A stretch of DNA of 23,573 nt from a bacterium (GCA_029007415.1 JAQXHT010000112.1:1-23573); one strand, 5' to 3'. Shown: positions 5,970 to 13,515, numbered from the stretch's first letter. Translations and numbers: made by a program. The notes: generated by a model not told the origin, from the letters alone.

Positions 5970-6140
5970 GAAAAGGCACCTGATTCAACTTATGTTGAAT
6001 TCGGGTGCCGAACAAAAAAATTTGGGAAACACCTGATTATGCACAATCAAATGTATCCTTTTTATTATATGAAGAAGCCTTCAGTTAGATACAGTTTAGA
6101 TATTAGGTGTTTCTAATCTATAAAATATTTCTTAAGTAAC

Positions 6141-6212
6141 GGGTGGCAATGTTTCTGATAAAAAAATCAAACTTTTGTTATCATATTACTATTATTTATA
6201 AAAAACACTTAG
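6141..6212 (+). pseudogene. Unit 4 toxin relic (N-terminal codons, start lost)
   Basis: GGGTGG (6141-6146) and codons reading NQTFVIILLLFI remain, but the ATGACA start is mutated and a stop follows at 6210-6212. The leader hairpin is decayed (CTAATCTAT against TTCTTAAG). No toxin promoter is visible. It is a degenerate copy of the array's peptide gene. Confidence 0.7.
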
Positions 6213-6251
6213 TTATATACTTTACTATATGAAGGTTTCTTCACTAAATAC

Positions 6252-6280
6252 ATCTTAACATAAAATTAGCTAGATAACAA
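6252..6280 (-). promoter_or_regulatory. Retained antisense promoter in decayed unit 4
   Basis: On the minus strand TTGTTA (6280-6275), 17 bases, TAAGAT (6257-6252) with TGT directly before it. It is followed by a small hairpin TGAAG-AAAC-CTTCA. All -35 and -10 bases match units 1 and 2, although the surrounding sequence has diverged. Confidence 0.6.
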
Positions 6281-6326
6281 TAACTGAGAAAAGTTTATAC
6301 TTTTTTCGTATTAATAGAAGATATCT

Positions 6327-6355
6327 TTGCTTTTTTCTAAAATATATAGTAAAAT
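6327..6355 (+). promoter_or_regulatory. Promoter of the ABC-F gene
   Basis: TTGCTT (6327-6332), 17 bases, TAAAAT (6350-6355). The RNA would start at about 6362, so the upstream in-frame TTG at 6327 cannot be the start codon. Confidence 0.7.
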
Positions 6356-6377
6356 TAAGAAAGTTTTGGAGGTAATT

Positions 6378-7958
6378 ATGTTACAAGTAAATAATGTTAG
6401 TTTAAGATTTGGAAAAAGAACTCTATTTGAAAATGTTAATTTAAAATTTGTAGATGGTGCCTGTTACGGATTAATCGGTGCTAATGGAGCAGGAAAAAGT
6501 ACCTTTCTAAAATTATTGACAGGAGAATTAGAAACAACAACTGGAGACATCACTACTGGTAAAAATGAAAGAATCTCCGTTTTAAAACAAGACCATTATC
6601 AATATGATGACGTTCGTGTTTTAGATGTTGTTATTATGGGAAACGATAAGTTATATAAAATAATGAAAGAAAAAGAAGAATTGTATTCTCATACTGAATT
6701 TACCGAAGAAGATGGTTACCGTTTAGCAGATTTAGAAGCAGAATTTTTGGAAATGGACGGTTGGAATGCTGAAAATGATGCAGCTATTATTTTGAATAAC
6801 TTAGGGGTAAAAGATGAATTTTACGATAAAAAGATGAGTGAAATACCTGTTAAACTAAGAGTAAAAGTATTATTAGCTTCAGCACTTTTTGGTAATCCTG
6901 ATATCTTATTATTAGATGAACCAACTAACAGTTTGGATTTAGATGCCATTAATTGGTTAGAAGAGTTTTTAATCAATTTTCCTAATACCGTAATTGTAGT
7001 AAGTCACGATAGATATTTTCTAAATAAAGTATGTACTCATATCGTTGATATAGACTTTGGTAAGATGAAGATGTATATCGGTAACTATGACTTTTGGTAT
7101 CAATCTAGTGAACTAGCTTTGAAACAAATGAAAGAATCTAATAAGAAAAAAGAAGAAAAAATTAAAGAATTACAAGACTTTATCGCTAGATTCTCTGCTA
7201 ATGCTTCTAAGAGTAAACAAGCAACATCAAGAAAGAAAATGCTTGAGAAAATTGAACTTGATGAAATCGTTCCATCCTCTAGAAAGTATCCATTTATTGA
7301 ATTTAAAATAACTAAACAAGTAGGAAAAGAAATATTAAGAGTTGAAAACTTAATTAAAGAAGTAGATGGCGTTAGAATTCTAAATAAAATTTCATTTACC
7401 GTTTTAAAAGGAGATAAAATTGCTATTGTATCTAATAACGATTTAGCTAAAACAACATTATTCAATATCTTGGCTGGTGAAGAAAAATTTGATAAAGGTC
7501 AAGTACTATTTGGAAAAACAATATCTCCTTCCTATCTTCCTCAAGATAATAGTAACTACTTTAGTGGAGACTTATCTATTCTTGACTGGATAAAACAATA
7601 TAAAAGAGTAGATGATGATACTGAATTAAGAGGCTTCTTAGGAAGAATGCTATTTTCTAAAGAGGATGTCTTTAAAAAAGTAAATGTTTTATCAGGTGGT
7701 GAGAAAGCTAGATGTATGCTTAGTAAGATGATGTTAGAAGAACCTAATTTCTTAATATTAGATGAACCAACTAACCATCTAGATCTAGAAAGTATTACTT
7801 CTCTAAATAAAGGATTAGAAAACTTTGCGGGAGAGTTAATCTTAACATCTCGTGACCATGAACTTAATCAGACTGTATGTAATAGAATAATTGAAATAAA
7901 AGATGATGGTACTATAATCGATAGAAGATTAACCTTTGACGAATATTATAATAATTAA
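6378..7958 (+). CDS. ABC-F family ATPase (YbiT/YkpA-like) with one degenerate ATP site
   Basis: The protein has 526 residues. The start is the ATG at 6378, placed by GGAGG (6368-6372). It has two ABC domains joined by a charged helical linker (about 240-310) and no membrane segments, as expected of ribosome-associated ABC-F proteins. Domain 1 has Walker A GANGAGKST (34-42), Walker B LLLDEPTN (177-184) and SHDR (209-212). Its signature, normally LSGGQ, reads IPVKL (156-160). Domain 2 has a normal signature LSGGE (438-442) and Walker B LILDEPTNHLD. Its Walker A reads SNNDLAKTT (352-360) and its switch His is R492 (SRDH). So the composite site built from domain 1 Walker motifs and domain 2 signature is canonical, while every motif of the other site departs from consensus. 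The role is probably ribosome-linked translation control; antibiotic resistance is possible but not indicated. Confidence 0.88.
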   Translation: MLQVNNVSLRFGKRTLFENVNLKFVDGACYGLIGANGAGKSTFLKLLTGELETTTGDITTGKNERISVLKQDHYQYDDVRVLDVVIMGNDKLYKIMKEKEELYSHTEFTEEDGYRLADLEAEFLEMDGWNAENDAAIILNNLGVKDEFYDKKMSEIPVKLRVKVLLASALFGNPDILLLDEPTNSLDLDAINWLEEFLINFPNTVIVVSHDRYFLNKVCTHIVDIDFGKMKMYIGNYDFWYQSSELALKQMKESNKKKEEKIKELQDFIARFSANASKSKQATSRKKMLEKIELDEIVPSSRKYPFIEFKITKQVGKEILRVENLIKEVDGVRILNKISFTVLKGDKIAIVSNNDLAKTTLFNILAGEEKFDKGQVLFGKTISPSYLPQDNSNYFSGDLSILDWIKQYKRVDDDTELRGFLGRMLFSKEDVFKKVNVLSGGEKARCMLSKMMLEEPNFLILDEPTNHLDLESITSLNKGLENFAGELILTSRDHELNQTVCNRIIEIKDDGTIIDRRLTFDEYYNN

Positions 7959-7972
7959 CTTTACGTAAAGTG

Positions 7973-8006
7973 AACAATTAGATTGAGAAATCTAGTTGTT
8001 TTTTTT
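7973..8006 (+). terminator. Intrinsic terminator of the ABC-F gene
   Basis: AACAATTAGATT (7973-7984) pairs with AATCTAGTTGTT (7989-8000), with one wobble and a GAGA loop, followed by TTTTTT. A perfect 14-bp palindrome ACTTTACGTAAAGT (7958-7971) precedes it. Confidence 0.85.
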
Positions 8007-8011
8007 AAAAC

Positions 8012-8017
8012 TATAAT
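8012..8017 (+). promoter_or_regulatory. -10 element before the anchored protein gene
   Basis: There is a perfect TATAAT 25 bases before the ATG at 8042. No convincing -35 is seen, because the region upstream is the ABC-F terminator. Confidence 0.45.
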
Positions 8018-8041
8018 ATACTATGAAGCTAGGAGATGAAA

Positions 8042-8833
8042 ATGATGAAAAAGAAAAATAACTTAGTTACTATAATTATAATTGTAGTAGTAGCAGTTGT
8101 AATTGTTGGGTTAGGGTATTTCCTTTATGATAAGTCATTAAAGAAACAACCAACTAACAATAATACTGTTAATGATGTAAATCAAAATACAACAGATGAA
8201 AAAGTAGAAAGTCTAGATATTAATAATAATGTTGTAAAAGAGCTATATAATAAAGTTACTTTAGCAGAAGATAGTTATTATAAATATTGGTTTTATGGAA
8301 GAGATGATAACTATTTGGTAAGTAGTGCTCCAGAAAGTAGTAAAATGGCTTTAGTATTTCATAACTTAGTAGAAACAGATTTTACAGCTATTCCAAATGC
8401 CTCAAGTATTGCACAAACTGTAGATTTAAATGGTAGTATCTATACTTTAAATACTGCTAATAATAAAGGCTTTGTTCCTTATGATAATGTTTTAAGAACT
8501 TATCAAAGTTTATTTGGAACAAGTGCATCTTTAAGTAAAGATATTCCATTACAAGTATCAGCTGATACAATTGATTATTATGTTTATAATGCAGAACTTA
8601 ATGGTTACGTAAACTATATTATGGAAGGTGGCGGAACTTCTCCTAGTTTCTATCATGGAGAAATTACTAAAGCAGTTAAAAAAGATAATAGTATCATAAT
8701 AACTGAAAAAGTAGAGTATTCAGAAAATATGGATGGAAAGAAAAAAGTTAGTTCAACTTCATATTATGAATATACCTTCAAGTCTGAAAGTGATGGAACT
8801 TATTCCTTCGTTTCAAGAATTAAAAGTAACTAG
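8042..8833 (+). CDS. Hypothetical membrane-anchored extracellular protein
   Basis: The protein has 263 residues. AGGAG (8031-8035) abuts an upstream ATG at 8036, so the start is the ATG at 8042 (or the next codon, 8045). An N-terminal MMKKKNN is followed by a hydrophobic helix (residues about 8-28), then an Asn/Thr-rich spacer, then a soluble domain of about 210 residues. This topology puts the C-terminal part outside the cell. There is no lipobox Cys and I do not recognise the domain. The second half alternates beta-type segments (for example KKVSSTSYYEYTFKSESDGTY). The gene is monocistronic, between two terminators. Function unknown. Confidence 0.8.
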   Translation: MMKKKNNLVTIIIIVVVAVVIVGLGYFLYDKSLKKQPTNNNTVNDVNQNTTDEKVESLDINNNVVKELYNKVTLAEDSYYKYWFYGRDDNYLVSSAPESSKMALVFHNLVETDFTAIPNASSIAQTVDLNGSIYTLNTANNKGFVPYDNVLRTYQSLFGTSASLSKDIPLQVSADTIDYYVYNAELNGYVNYIMEGGGTSPSFYHGEITKAVKKDNSIIITEKVEYSENMDGKKKVSSTSYYEYTFKSESDGTYSFVSRIKSN

Positions 8834-8844
8834 GGTTGCTTTTT
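8825..8844 (+). terminator. Probable terminator overlapping the stop codon
   Basis: AGTAAC (8825-8830) pairs with GTTGCT (8835-8840) around TAGG, which contains the TAG stop, followed by TTTTCC. The stem is short, so confidence is moderate. Confidence 0.5.
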
Positions 8845-8873
8845 CCTTTTAGTAGCTAAAAAAGTCAAAGGTA

Positions 8874-8882
8874 TGTTATAAT
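8874..8882 (+). promoter_or_regulatory. Extended -10 promoter of the DUF3592 gene
   Basis: TGT followed by a perfect TATAAT (8877-8882), with no good -35. It lies 25 bases before the TTG start. Confidence 0.55.
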
Positions 8883-8907
8883 TAAATTATCATAGGAGGT
8901 ATTTATT

Positions 8908-9390
8908 TTGAAGACTAATAAGCACTTTAATTTTGCTAAAAAACATAAGAAAACAATTGGAATTATTTTTTTAGTAATAGGTTTAATTATTTTGACTTTT
9001 TCCTTAGTTACTCTAGTAAGTTTTTTTAGTAAGTATATGACTTATAAAGATGCAGAAGGAAAAGTAGTTGATTATAAATACAACTATAAAGATAATGGTG
9101 TTCAATTAGGAACAGATGTTATTGAATATGTAGTAGGGGATAAGACTTATAAAAAAGTAGCTAATCATTATGTTAAGTTTCCAGAACCAATCGGTACTAT
9201 ATTTAAAATTAAATACAATCCTGAAAAACCAACAGATATTATTTTCCTTGGAGAAACAGATAAATATCTTTGTTTAGGAATAGGAGTAATTTTTACTGGT
9301 TTAGGCGTAATCTTATTAAAGAAAAATAAGAAAGAAAAAGTAAATAAAATAGAGACACCATCATTTACAACTGATGAAGAAATAATCTAA
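8908..9390 (+). CDS. DUF3592-type membrane protein
   Basis: The protein has 160 residues and starts at TTG 8908, fixed by AGGAGG (8894-8899) 8 bases upstream; no in-frame ATG is as well placed. Two membrane helices (about 14-38 and 120-137) flank an extracytoplasmic beta-rich segment. That segment (AEGKVVDY, then EYVVGDKTYK, then G.IFKIKYNPEKPTD) matches the pattern of DUF3592 proteins. The tail is short, charged and cytoplasmic. The gene is convergent with the activase operon and shares a bidirectional terminator with it. Function unknown. Confidence 0.78.
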   Translation: MKTNKHFNFAKKHKKTIGIIFLVIGLIILTFSLVTLVSFFSKYMTYKDAEGKVVDYKYNYKDNGVQLGTDVIEYVVGDKTYKKVANHYVKFPEPIGTIFKIKYNPEKPTDIIFLGETDKYLCLGIGVIFTGLGVILLKKNKKEKVNKIETPSFTTDEEII

Positions 9391-9427
9391 AAAGAGTAAC
9401 TTTATTTTTGGAGTTACTCTCTTATTT
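9391..9427. terminator. Bidirectional terminator between convergent genes
   Basis: AGAGTAACT (9393-9401) pairs perfectly with AGTTACTCT (9412-9420). On the minus strand it is followed by TTTTTA. On the plus strand it is followed by CTTATTTTTAT, weaker but usable. The stem overlaps the stop codon of the minus-strand gene. Confidence 0.75.
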
Positions 9428-10361
9428 TTATAGCACCTTTAGAACAACGATTTCCCCAAGCATCAAGAATTTTATTATTTTTCTTTACGATAATTATTTC
9501 ACAGTGATTAGGACAACCATTGCAAACACAACCAGCTGTTTCAAATTTTGCATCGCGAATTTTAAAATTAAATTCTTTTTTGATACCACTTTTCTTTGCT
9601 AGAATAGCACTACCTAAAGCTCCCATTAAATGGCCATTTTCATCAACAATAATTTCTTCTCCCAATAAATTTTCAAAAGCTTTTTTAACTCCAATATTTT
9701 TACTAACACCACCTTGAAAGATAATTGGTCCTTCGATTTTTTTACCTTTTGCCACATTATTTAAATAATTACTAGCAACACTATAACAAAGTCCTGCAAT
9801 AATATCATTCTTTTTATAGCCCATTTGTAACTTATGAACTAAATCACTTTCTGCAAAAACTGTACATCTAGCAGCAATACTAGTTGGTTTCTTACTAGTA
9901 AGAGCGATAGTACCAAAGTCTTTGACATCAAGACCTAATCGTTTTGCTTGACTTGAGAGAAAACTTCCAGTTCCAGCAGCACAAAGCGTATTCATTGCAT
10001 AATCAGTTACAATCTTATTATCTATTAAGATAATCTTAGAGTCTTGTCCACCTATTTCTAGAATAGTTCTAATATCAGGATACTTCGATAAAGTTCCAAT
10101 CGCGTGAGCGGTTATTTCATTTTTAATACTAACTGCATCAAGCATTGTTCCGATAAGTTTCCTAGCAGACCCAGTTGTTCCGACCCCCATAATCGTTATG
10201 TCTTTTGTCTCTTTTTCTAATTCTTTTAACACTTTCTTAACAGCTTTAACTGGGTCACCCTCTGTCCAAAGATAACTACTAGCAATGATATTATTATCTT
10301 CATCAATAATGACTCCTTTAGTAGAAATAGAACCAATATCTATACCTAAATAACCAATCAT
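9414..10361 (-). CDS. Acyl-CoA dehydratase activase-like ATPase (BadF/HgdC family)
   Basis: The protein has 315 residues, with GGGAGGG 5 bases before the ATG. It has an actin/HSP70-like ATPase fold with DIGSISTKG (phosphate loop, 8-16), GVGTTGSAR (59-67), GGQDSK (104-109) and GGVSKN (217-222). C127 in CAAGTG and C166 in AARC match the two Cys per subunit that hold the bridging [4Fe-4S] cluster in HgdC-type activators. Those activators use ATP to drive a low-potential electron into a dehydratase. Beyond the usual end it has a Cys-rich C-terminal segment (C278, C280, C283, C287, C306), which could hold a second cluster. It is the last gene of a three-gene operon, one base after its neighbour. 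The substrate enzyme is unknown, and there is no dehydratase catalytic pair nearby. Confidence 0.85.
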   Translation of the reverse strand: MIGYLGIDIGSISTKGVIIDEDNNIIASSYLWTEGDPVKAVKKVLKELEKETKDITIMGVGTTGSARKLIGTMLDAVSIKNEITAHAIGTLSKYPDIRTILEIGGQDSKIILIDNKIVTDYAMNTLCAAGTGSFLSSQAKRLGLDVKDFGTIALTSKKPTSIAARCTVFAESDLVHKLQMGYKKNDIIAGLCYSVASNYLNNVAKGKKIEGPIIFQGGVSKNIGVKKAFENLLGEEIIVDENGHLMGALGSAILAKKSGIKKEFNFKIRDAKFETAGCVCNGCPNHCEIIIVKKNNKILDAWGNRCSKGAIKIRE

Positions 10362-10362
10362 G

Positions 10363-11427
10363 TTATCCCTCCCGTTTAAAATTTAGTAAGTCATAAAAAG
10401 CTTCTAATCTTGTCTTTATACCATCAAGTCCACTTTGTTCATCGAATGAGAAAAAAGTAATAGGAATATTCAAATCTTTTGCTTCTTTAATCATTATCGG
10501 AATAGCGCCGATTTCTGGGGTACAACCAGTTGGCTTGGTATGAATTATTCCATCAAACTTATGTCTTTTTAAATAACCAATTCGGTAGACATTATCAAGA
10601 CCATCTGCTCCTAGAGTATATTTACAATACTTTCTAACTCGAAACTTCATATAAGGACTTAAAAATTTCTTCTGCCATAGAAGATAACTAATATTAGTAA
10701 ATCGTTTAATCTCAATATGATAACTTGCTAAAGTTTTTTCTAATTCATAATTAGAATAAGGTTCCATCGCGGTATAAAGTTCACCAATAATACCAACTTT
10801 TAAGCAATCTTTTGGTTTATCAATTGGAATAGTTTTTAGCCGTCTTACAGTATTTCTATAAATTTTAGTGAGTGAAAATATTCCTTTCGCCGCATTACAT
10901 TCACTAATAAATCTCTTTTTTAACTTAAGAAAAGAACCATTCTGTTTTTCAAAACCAACCACTTTTCTAATCTTACTATCAAGACTATCTAAGTAATAAA
11001 TATAAAGAAGAGTTGCTATTATCTCTTTTAAAAATTCTCTTTTGGTAAGAGTAGGGTTTAACTTTTTAAAGATAGAAAAAGCTTCTTTAAAACTTAAACT
11101 ATCACCTCCAATTATTTGTATCAATTCAAAGTCATAACCTAAGTCTTTTAAAATAGTTTCTTGTACCTCGGCGTAATATCTATATCTACAACCACCACCA
11201 GCTTGTAATAGCGTATTAGCACCAAGGTCTAAGGCTTCGATAAAATTTCCAAGATTATATTTAAAAGGGACACAAACTGAGTCTGGTGCATATTTACTTC
11301 CTAATTCAATTGTTTTTCTAGTAATCGGAGGAGTAGTAATTACTTCTAAATGAGTAACTTTTTTTAAAAACTTACCAATCGGATGTTGATAATCACCTAA
11401 TTGTGGGAAGGCTAATACACGTTTCAA
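10363..11427 (-). CDS. Activase-associated protein, COG3581-like
   Basis: The protein has 354 residues and starts at TTG 11427-11425, with AAAGGAGG 9 bases upstream. The start codon overlaps the TGA of the preceding gene (TTGA), which implies translational coupling. Conserved-looking Cys positions include C52 in DSVCVPFKY, C80 in GGGCRYRYY, RKYC and PTGCTPEIGA. The pattern matches proteins that accompany or are fused to HgdC-type activases (COG3581, within the HgdB-like dehydratase superfamily). Electron or cluster handling together with the activase is inferred. Its own reaction is not known to me. Confidence 0.75.
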   Translation of the reverse strand: MKRVLAFPQLGDYQHPIGKFLKKVTHLEVITTPPITRKTIELGSKYAPDSVCVPFKYNLGNFIEALDLGANTLLQAGGGCRYRYYAEVQETILKDLGYDFELIQIIGGDSLSFKEAFSIFKKLNPTLTKREFLKEIIATLLYIYYLDSLDSKIRKVVGFEKQNGSFLKLKKRFISECNAAKGIFSLTKIYRNTVRRLKTIPIDKPKDCLKVGIIGELYTAMEPYSNYELEKTLASYHIEIKRFTNISYLLWQKKFLSPYMKFRVRKYCKYTLGADGLDNVYRIGYLKRHKFDGIIHTKPTGCTPEIGAIPIMIKEAKDLNIPITFFSFDEQSGLDGIKTRLEAFYDLLNFKREG

Positions 11428-12335
11428 AGATGAATACCTCCTTTTAACATATCCACAAAACTTTCCAGTCGCGTAATAATAGCAATGTTACTATTAACTT
11501 CTTCAAAGGTAAGCAATAAGACTTTGCTATTTTCTTTTTTTCTTAAAATCATTTCATTAGTTAAGGAATCTGGTCCACAAGGAAAAGCACTTATTAAAAT
11601 AGTTCCATCAACTTTATCTTTATAATAAGAGAAAGCTCCTAATAGTTCTTTATTCATTGTCCAGTGAACGGACTTAGAAATTCTTTTTGCTTCACTATCT
11701 ATAATGTTCCTATCTATCTCATTAGCATAAATTATTTCAATGTCATTAGCTTTTAAATATCTTGTCACAACACCACCGATTAACGGGTCTAAAATATTAT
11801 AAGTATGACCTAATAATAAAACTTTCTTTTTCTTCGATTTTAACTTTTTCATGCCACTTTTAGCTAATTTCTCTAAACACAATTTTTCCTTTTCTTTAGC
11901 AATGTGATAGGCACTATTCGCTTCAAAATAACTAAAACCAAGCTCTCTTCCAAGTAATATGAAAGCTTTCTTTTCACTATGATGCCTTTCAACATCGACA
12001 TTATAATTTAGAATTTTTTTATCAGGAAATATAGTGTGTATTAAGTCATATAAAGCATTGAAATTTGTACAGACTTGCTCATTTTTTCGTAATGAATAAA
12101 TTCTTGGAATAAATAAAATATCACATTTATCTTTAAGTTGTTCTACCTGTCCTAAGAAAAGCTTTAGGGATAGACAAGTTTCATCAATCGCTAAATTCTT
12201 TCCTTTTTCTAAAGTTTCGTGATTAGAATTTTCTGAAACAACGTAAGGAACTTCTAACACATCAAAAAAAGTTTTCCATAACACACTATAGCGATAATAT
12301 AAAAGACCTCTAGGAATACCAATGATACTTTTCAT
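11424..12335 (-). CDS. Activase-associated protein, COG3580/DUF2229-like
   Basis: The protein has 303 residues. It starts at the ATG 12335-12333; an adjacent in-frame TTG at 12338 is the alternative. AAAGGA and GGGG lie just upstream. It starts MKSIIGIPRGLLYY and has Cys in IDETCLSLK, EQVCTNF and AFPCGPDS. The IPRGLLYY start and P-C-G-P-D segment are typical of DUF2229 (CoA enzyme activase-associated) proteins. In many anaerobes this domain, the COG3581 domain and the activase are fused in one very long protein; here they are three separate genes in one operon. No clear promoter was found upstream on the minus strand. Confidence 0.75.
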   Translation of the reverse strand: MKSIIGIPRGLLYYRYSVLWKTFFDVLEVPYVVSENSNHETLEKGKNLAIDETCLSLKLFLGQVEQLKDKCDILFIPRIYSLRKNEQVCTNFNALYDLIHTIFPDKKILNYNVDVERHHSEKKAFILLGRELGFSYFEANSAYHIAKEKEKLCLEKLAKSGMKKLKSKKKKVLLLGHTYNILDPLIGGVVTRYLKANDIEIIYANEIDRNIIDSEAKRISKSVHWTMNKELLGAFSYYKDKVDGTILISAFPCGPDSLTNEMILRKKENSKVLLLTFEEVNSNIAIITRLESFVDMLKGGIHL

Positions 12336-12397
12336 CAAGACCCCGTCCTTTCTCTATAACCCTATGTGATAAATTGATGAAAATTTACTATCTTTGT

Positions 12398-12427
12398 TCG
12401 ACAAAATAAAATAAAGTATGCTATAAT
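12398..12427 (+). promoter_or_regulatory. Promoter of the thioredoxin-like operon
   Basis: TCGACA (12398-12403), 18 bases, and a perfect TATAAT (12422-12427) with an upstream TGC extended element. An inverted repeat TTTGT-TCG-ACAAA (12393-12405) overlaps the -35 and could be an operator. Confidence 0.7.
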
Positions 12428-12449
12428 TTTGGTAGGAGGAATAGTAGAA

Positions 12450-12998
12450 ATGAATAAAAAAGAAAAAGAGCAACTTAAGACAGGCATAATCATTGTCTTA
12501 ATTTTAGTAATTATCTTTGGAGGAAGTTATTTTGCATCAGAATTAAAGTCTGATAAGTATAAAAATAGTAGTACAACTCCCACTAGTAATAACACTAATA
12601 CAAGTAGTGATGATACTAGTAGCAGTGATATTAGTGAAGATGAACAAGCTGAATTAAATAGTATTGATATTGATAAATATCTATCTCTTAAAAAGGGTAG
12701 CGATAAATCTATTATCTATATTTCAAGGCCAACTTGCCATTATTGTCAACAAGAAGACCCTATCATCAAGAACATTGTTTATGAAACAAAAATTACAGTT
12801 AACTATTTAAATACTGATGAACTTGATGATGATGGAAATAGTAAATTAATCAAATCTGATGATTACTTCAGTGAAGGATATGGTACACCACTTCTACTTG
12901 TTGTTCAAAAAGATAAGATTGTTGATAAACTAGAAGGTTTAACTTCAAAAGAAAACATTGTTTCATTCTTTAAAAAGTATGGTTTCATTAACGACTAA
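12450..12998 (+). CDS. Membrane-anchored thioredoxin-like protein
   Basis: The protein has 182 residues. It starts at the ATG 12450 with AGGAGG (12434-12439); the upstream TTG at 12429 lies inside the promoter and is excluded. One N-terminal helix (about 11-29) is followed by a Ser/Thr/Asp/Asn-rich linker (about 38-65), then a thioredoxin fold. The redox motif is CHYC (C96, C99), preceded by IIYISRPT as in thioredoxins. The cis-proline position is GYGTP near residue 145. The predicted topology puts the redox domain outside the membrane, where it could reduce, oxidise or isomerise disulfides of exported proteins, or act in bacteriocin-accessory-type roles. The direction is not inferable. The PH-like gene follows 13 bases later and is probably co-transcribed. 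Confidence 0.8.
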   Translation: MNKKEKEQLKTGIIIVLILVIIFGGSYFASELKSDKYKNSSTTPTSNNTNTSSDDTSSSDISEDEQAELNSIDIDKYLSLKKGSDKSIIYISRPTCHYCQQEDPIIKNIVYETKITVNYLNTDELDDDGNSKLIKSDDYFSEGYGTPLLLVVQKDKIVDKLEGLTSKENIVSFFKKYGFIND

Positions 12999-13011
12999 TC
13001 AGGAGTAAATA

Positions 13012-13470
13012 ATGGAACAAGAAGAACATTTAAGAGAATTATTAAGCGAATTTAGAAGTAAATATCCAATGACGATTGGTTGGAGATTTGAAAAGAATAG
13101 TAAAATTATTTTAAAACATCTTTATGATGATGAAGAAATAATTTATGCTTTTTATGCTCAGAAGAATGATAATCCACTTAATATTTTAGGAACTGGTGTT
13201 ATTGCTCTTACAAATAAGAGATTAGTAATTGGAAGAGATAGAGTAGTGTTTGGTTACTTCTTTGATAGTATAACTCCTGATATGTTTAGTGATTTAAAGG
13301 TAAAAAGTGGTGTCATTTTTGGAAAAGTTGAAATTGATATGTTACATGAATTCATTGTTTTAAGTGATATTGATAAACGTGCTTTACCAGAAATAGAAAA
13401 GAAGATATCTAGCTTTATGCAAGTAGCAAAGGAAAGATTACATTCTGATAAAAGTGACAAAATGGAATAG
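13012..13470 (+). CDS. Small PH-like domain protein (bPH_4/YokE type)
   Basis: The protein has 152 residues, with AGGAG (13001-13005) 6 bases before the ATG. Residues about 35-140 contain the pattern EEIIYAFYAQ, then GTGVIALTNKRLVIGR, then alternating beta segments and a final amphipathic helix (ALPEIEKKISSFM). This is characteristic of bacterial PH-like domains. There is no signal or membrane segment. Its partner and ligand are unknown. It is probably in one transcript with the thioredoxin-like gene, and the terminator overlaps its stop. Confidence 0.7.
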   Translation: MEQEEHLRELLSEFRSKYPMTIGWRFEKNSKIILKHLYDDEEIIYAFYAQKNDNPLNILGTGVIALTNKRLVIGRDRVVFGYFFDSITPDMFSDLKVKSGVIFGKVEIDMLHEFIVLSDIDKRALPEIEKKISSFMQVAKERLHSDKSDKME

Positions 13471-13495
13471 GGCAGAAATACTTGTCCTATTTTTT
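13467..13495 (+). terminator. Terminator of the thioredoxin-like/PH operon
   Basis: ATAGGGCA (13467-13474) pairs with TGTCCTAT (13483-13490), with one wobble and an 8-base loop, followed by TTTTT. Confidence 0.8.
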
Positions 13496-13515
13496 GTATA
13501 CATTGAATTTATTTA

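Larger units (their letters stand above)
5115..6283 (+). repeat. Tandem array of four toxin/antisense-RNA units, 404-bp period
   Basis: Unit 1 is 5115-5518, unit 2 is 5519-5922, unit 3 begins at 5923 and unit 4 runs from about 6088 to 6283. The first three starts (TTTTCTCG) are exactly 404 bases apart. Units 1 and 2 match along their whole length with scattered substitutions. Unit 3 lacks about 160 bases holding the promoter, leader and start of the peptide gene. Unit 4 retains a diverged leader, ribosome binding site, peptide relic and antisense promoter. The 1.27 kb between the P-type ATPase and the ABC-F gene contains nothing else that I can identify as a gene. Confidence 0.9.

Noticed and set aside
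5115..6283. CRISPR array or insertion-sequence remnant as explanation for the repeats.
   Set aside because: The repeat is about 404 bp with no short repeat-spacer pattern, no transposase frame, no terminal inverted repeats and no target duplication.
6327..6377. N-terminal extension of the ABC-F protein from the TTG at 6327.
   Set aside because: The TTG is the -35 element of the promoter; the ATG at 6378 has GGAGG at the right distance.
9408..9717. Plus-strand open frames opposite the activase gene.
   Set aside because: They overlap a well-supported minus-strand gene with cluster-binding Cys motifs and have no ribosome binding site.
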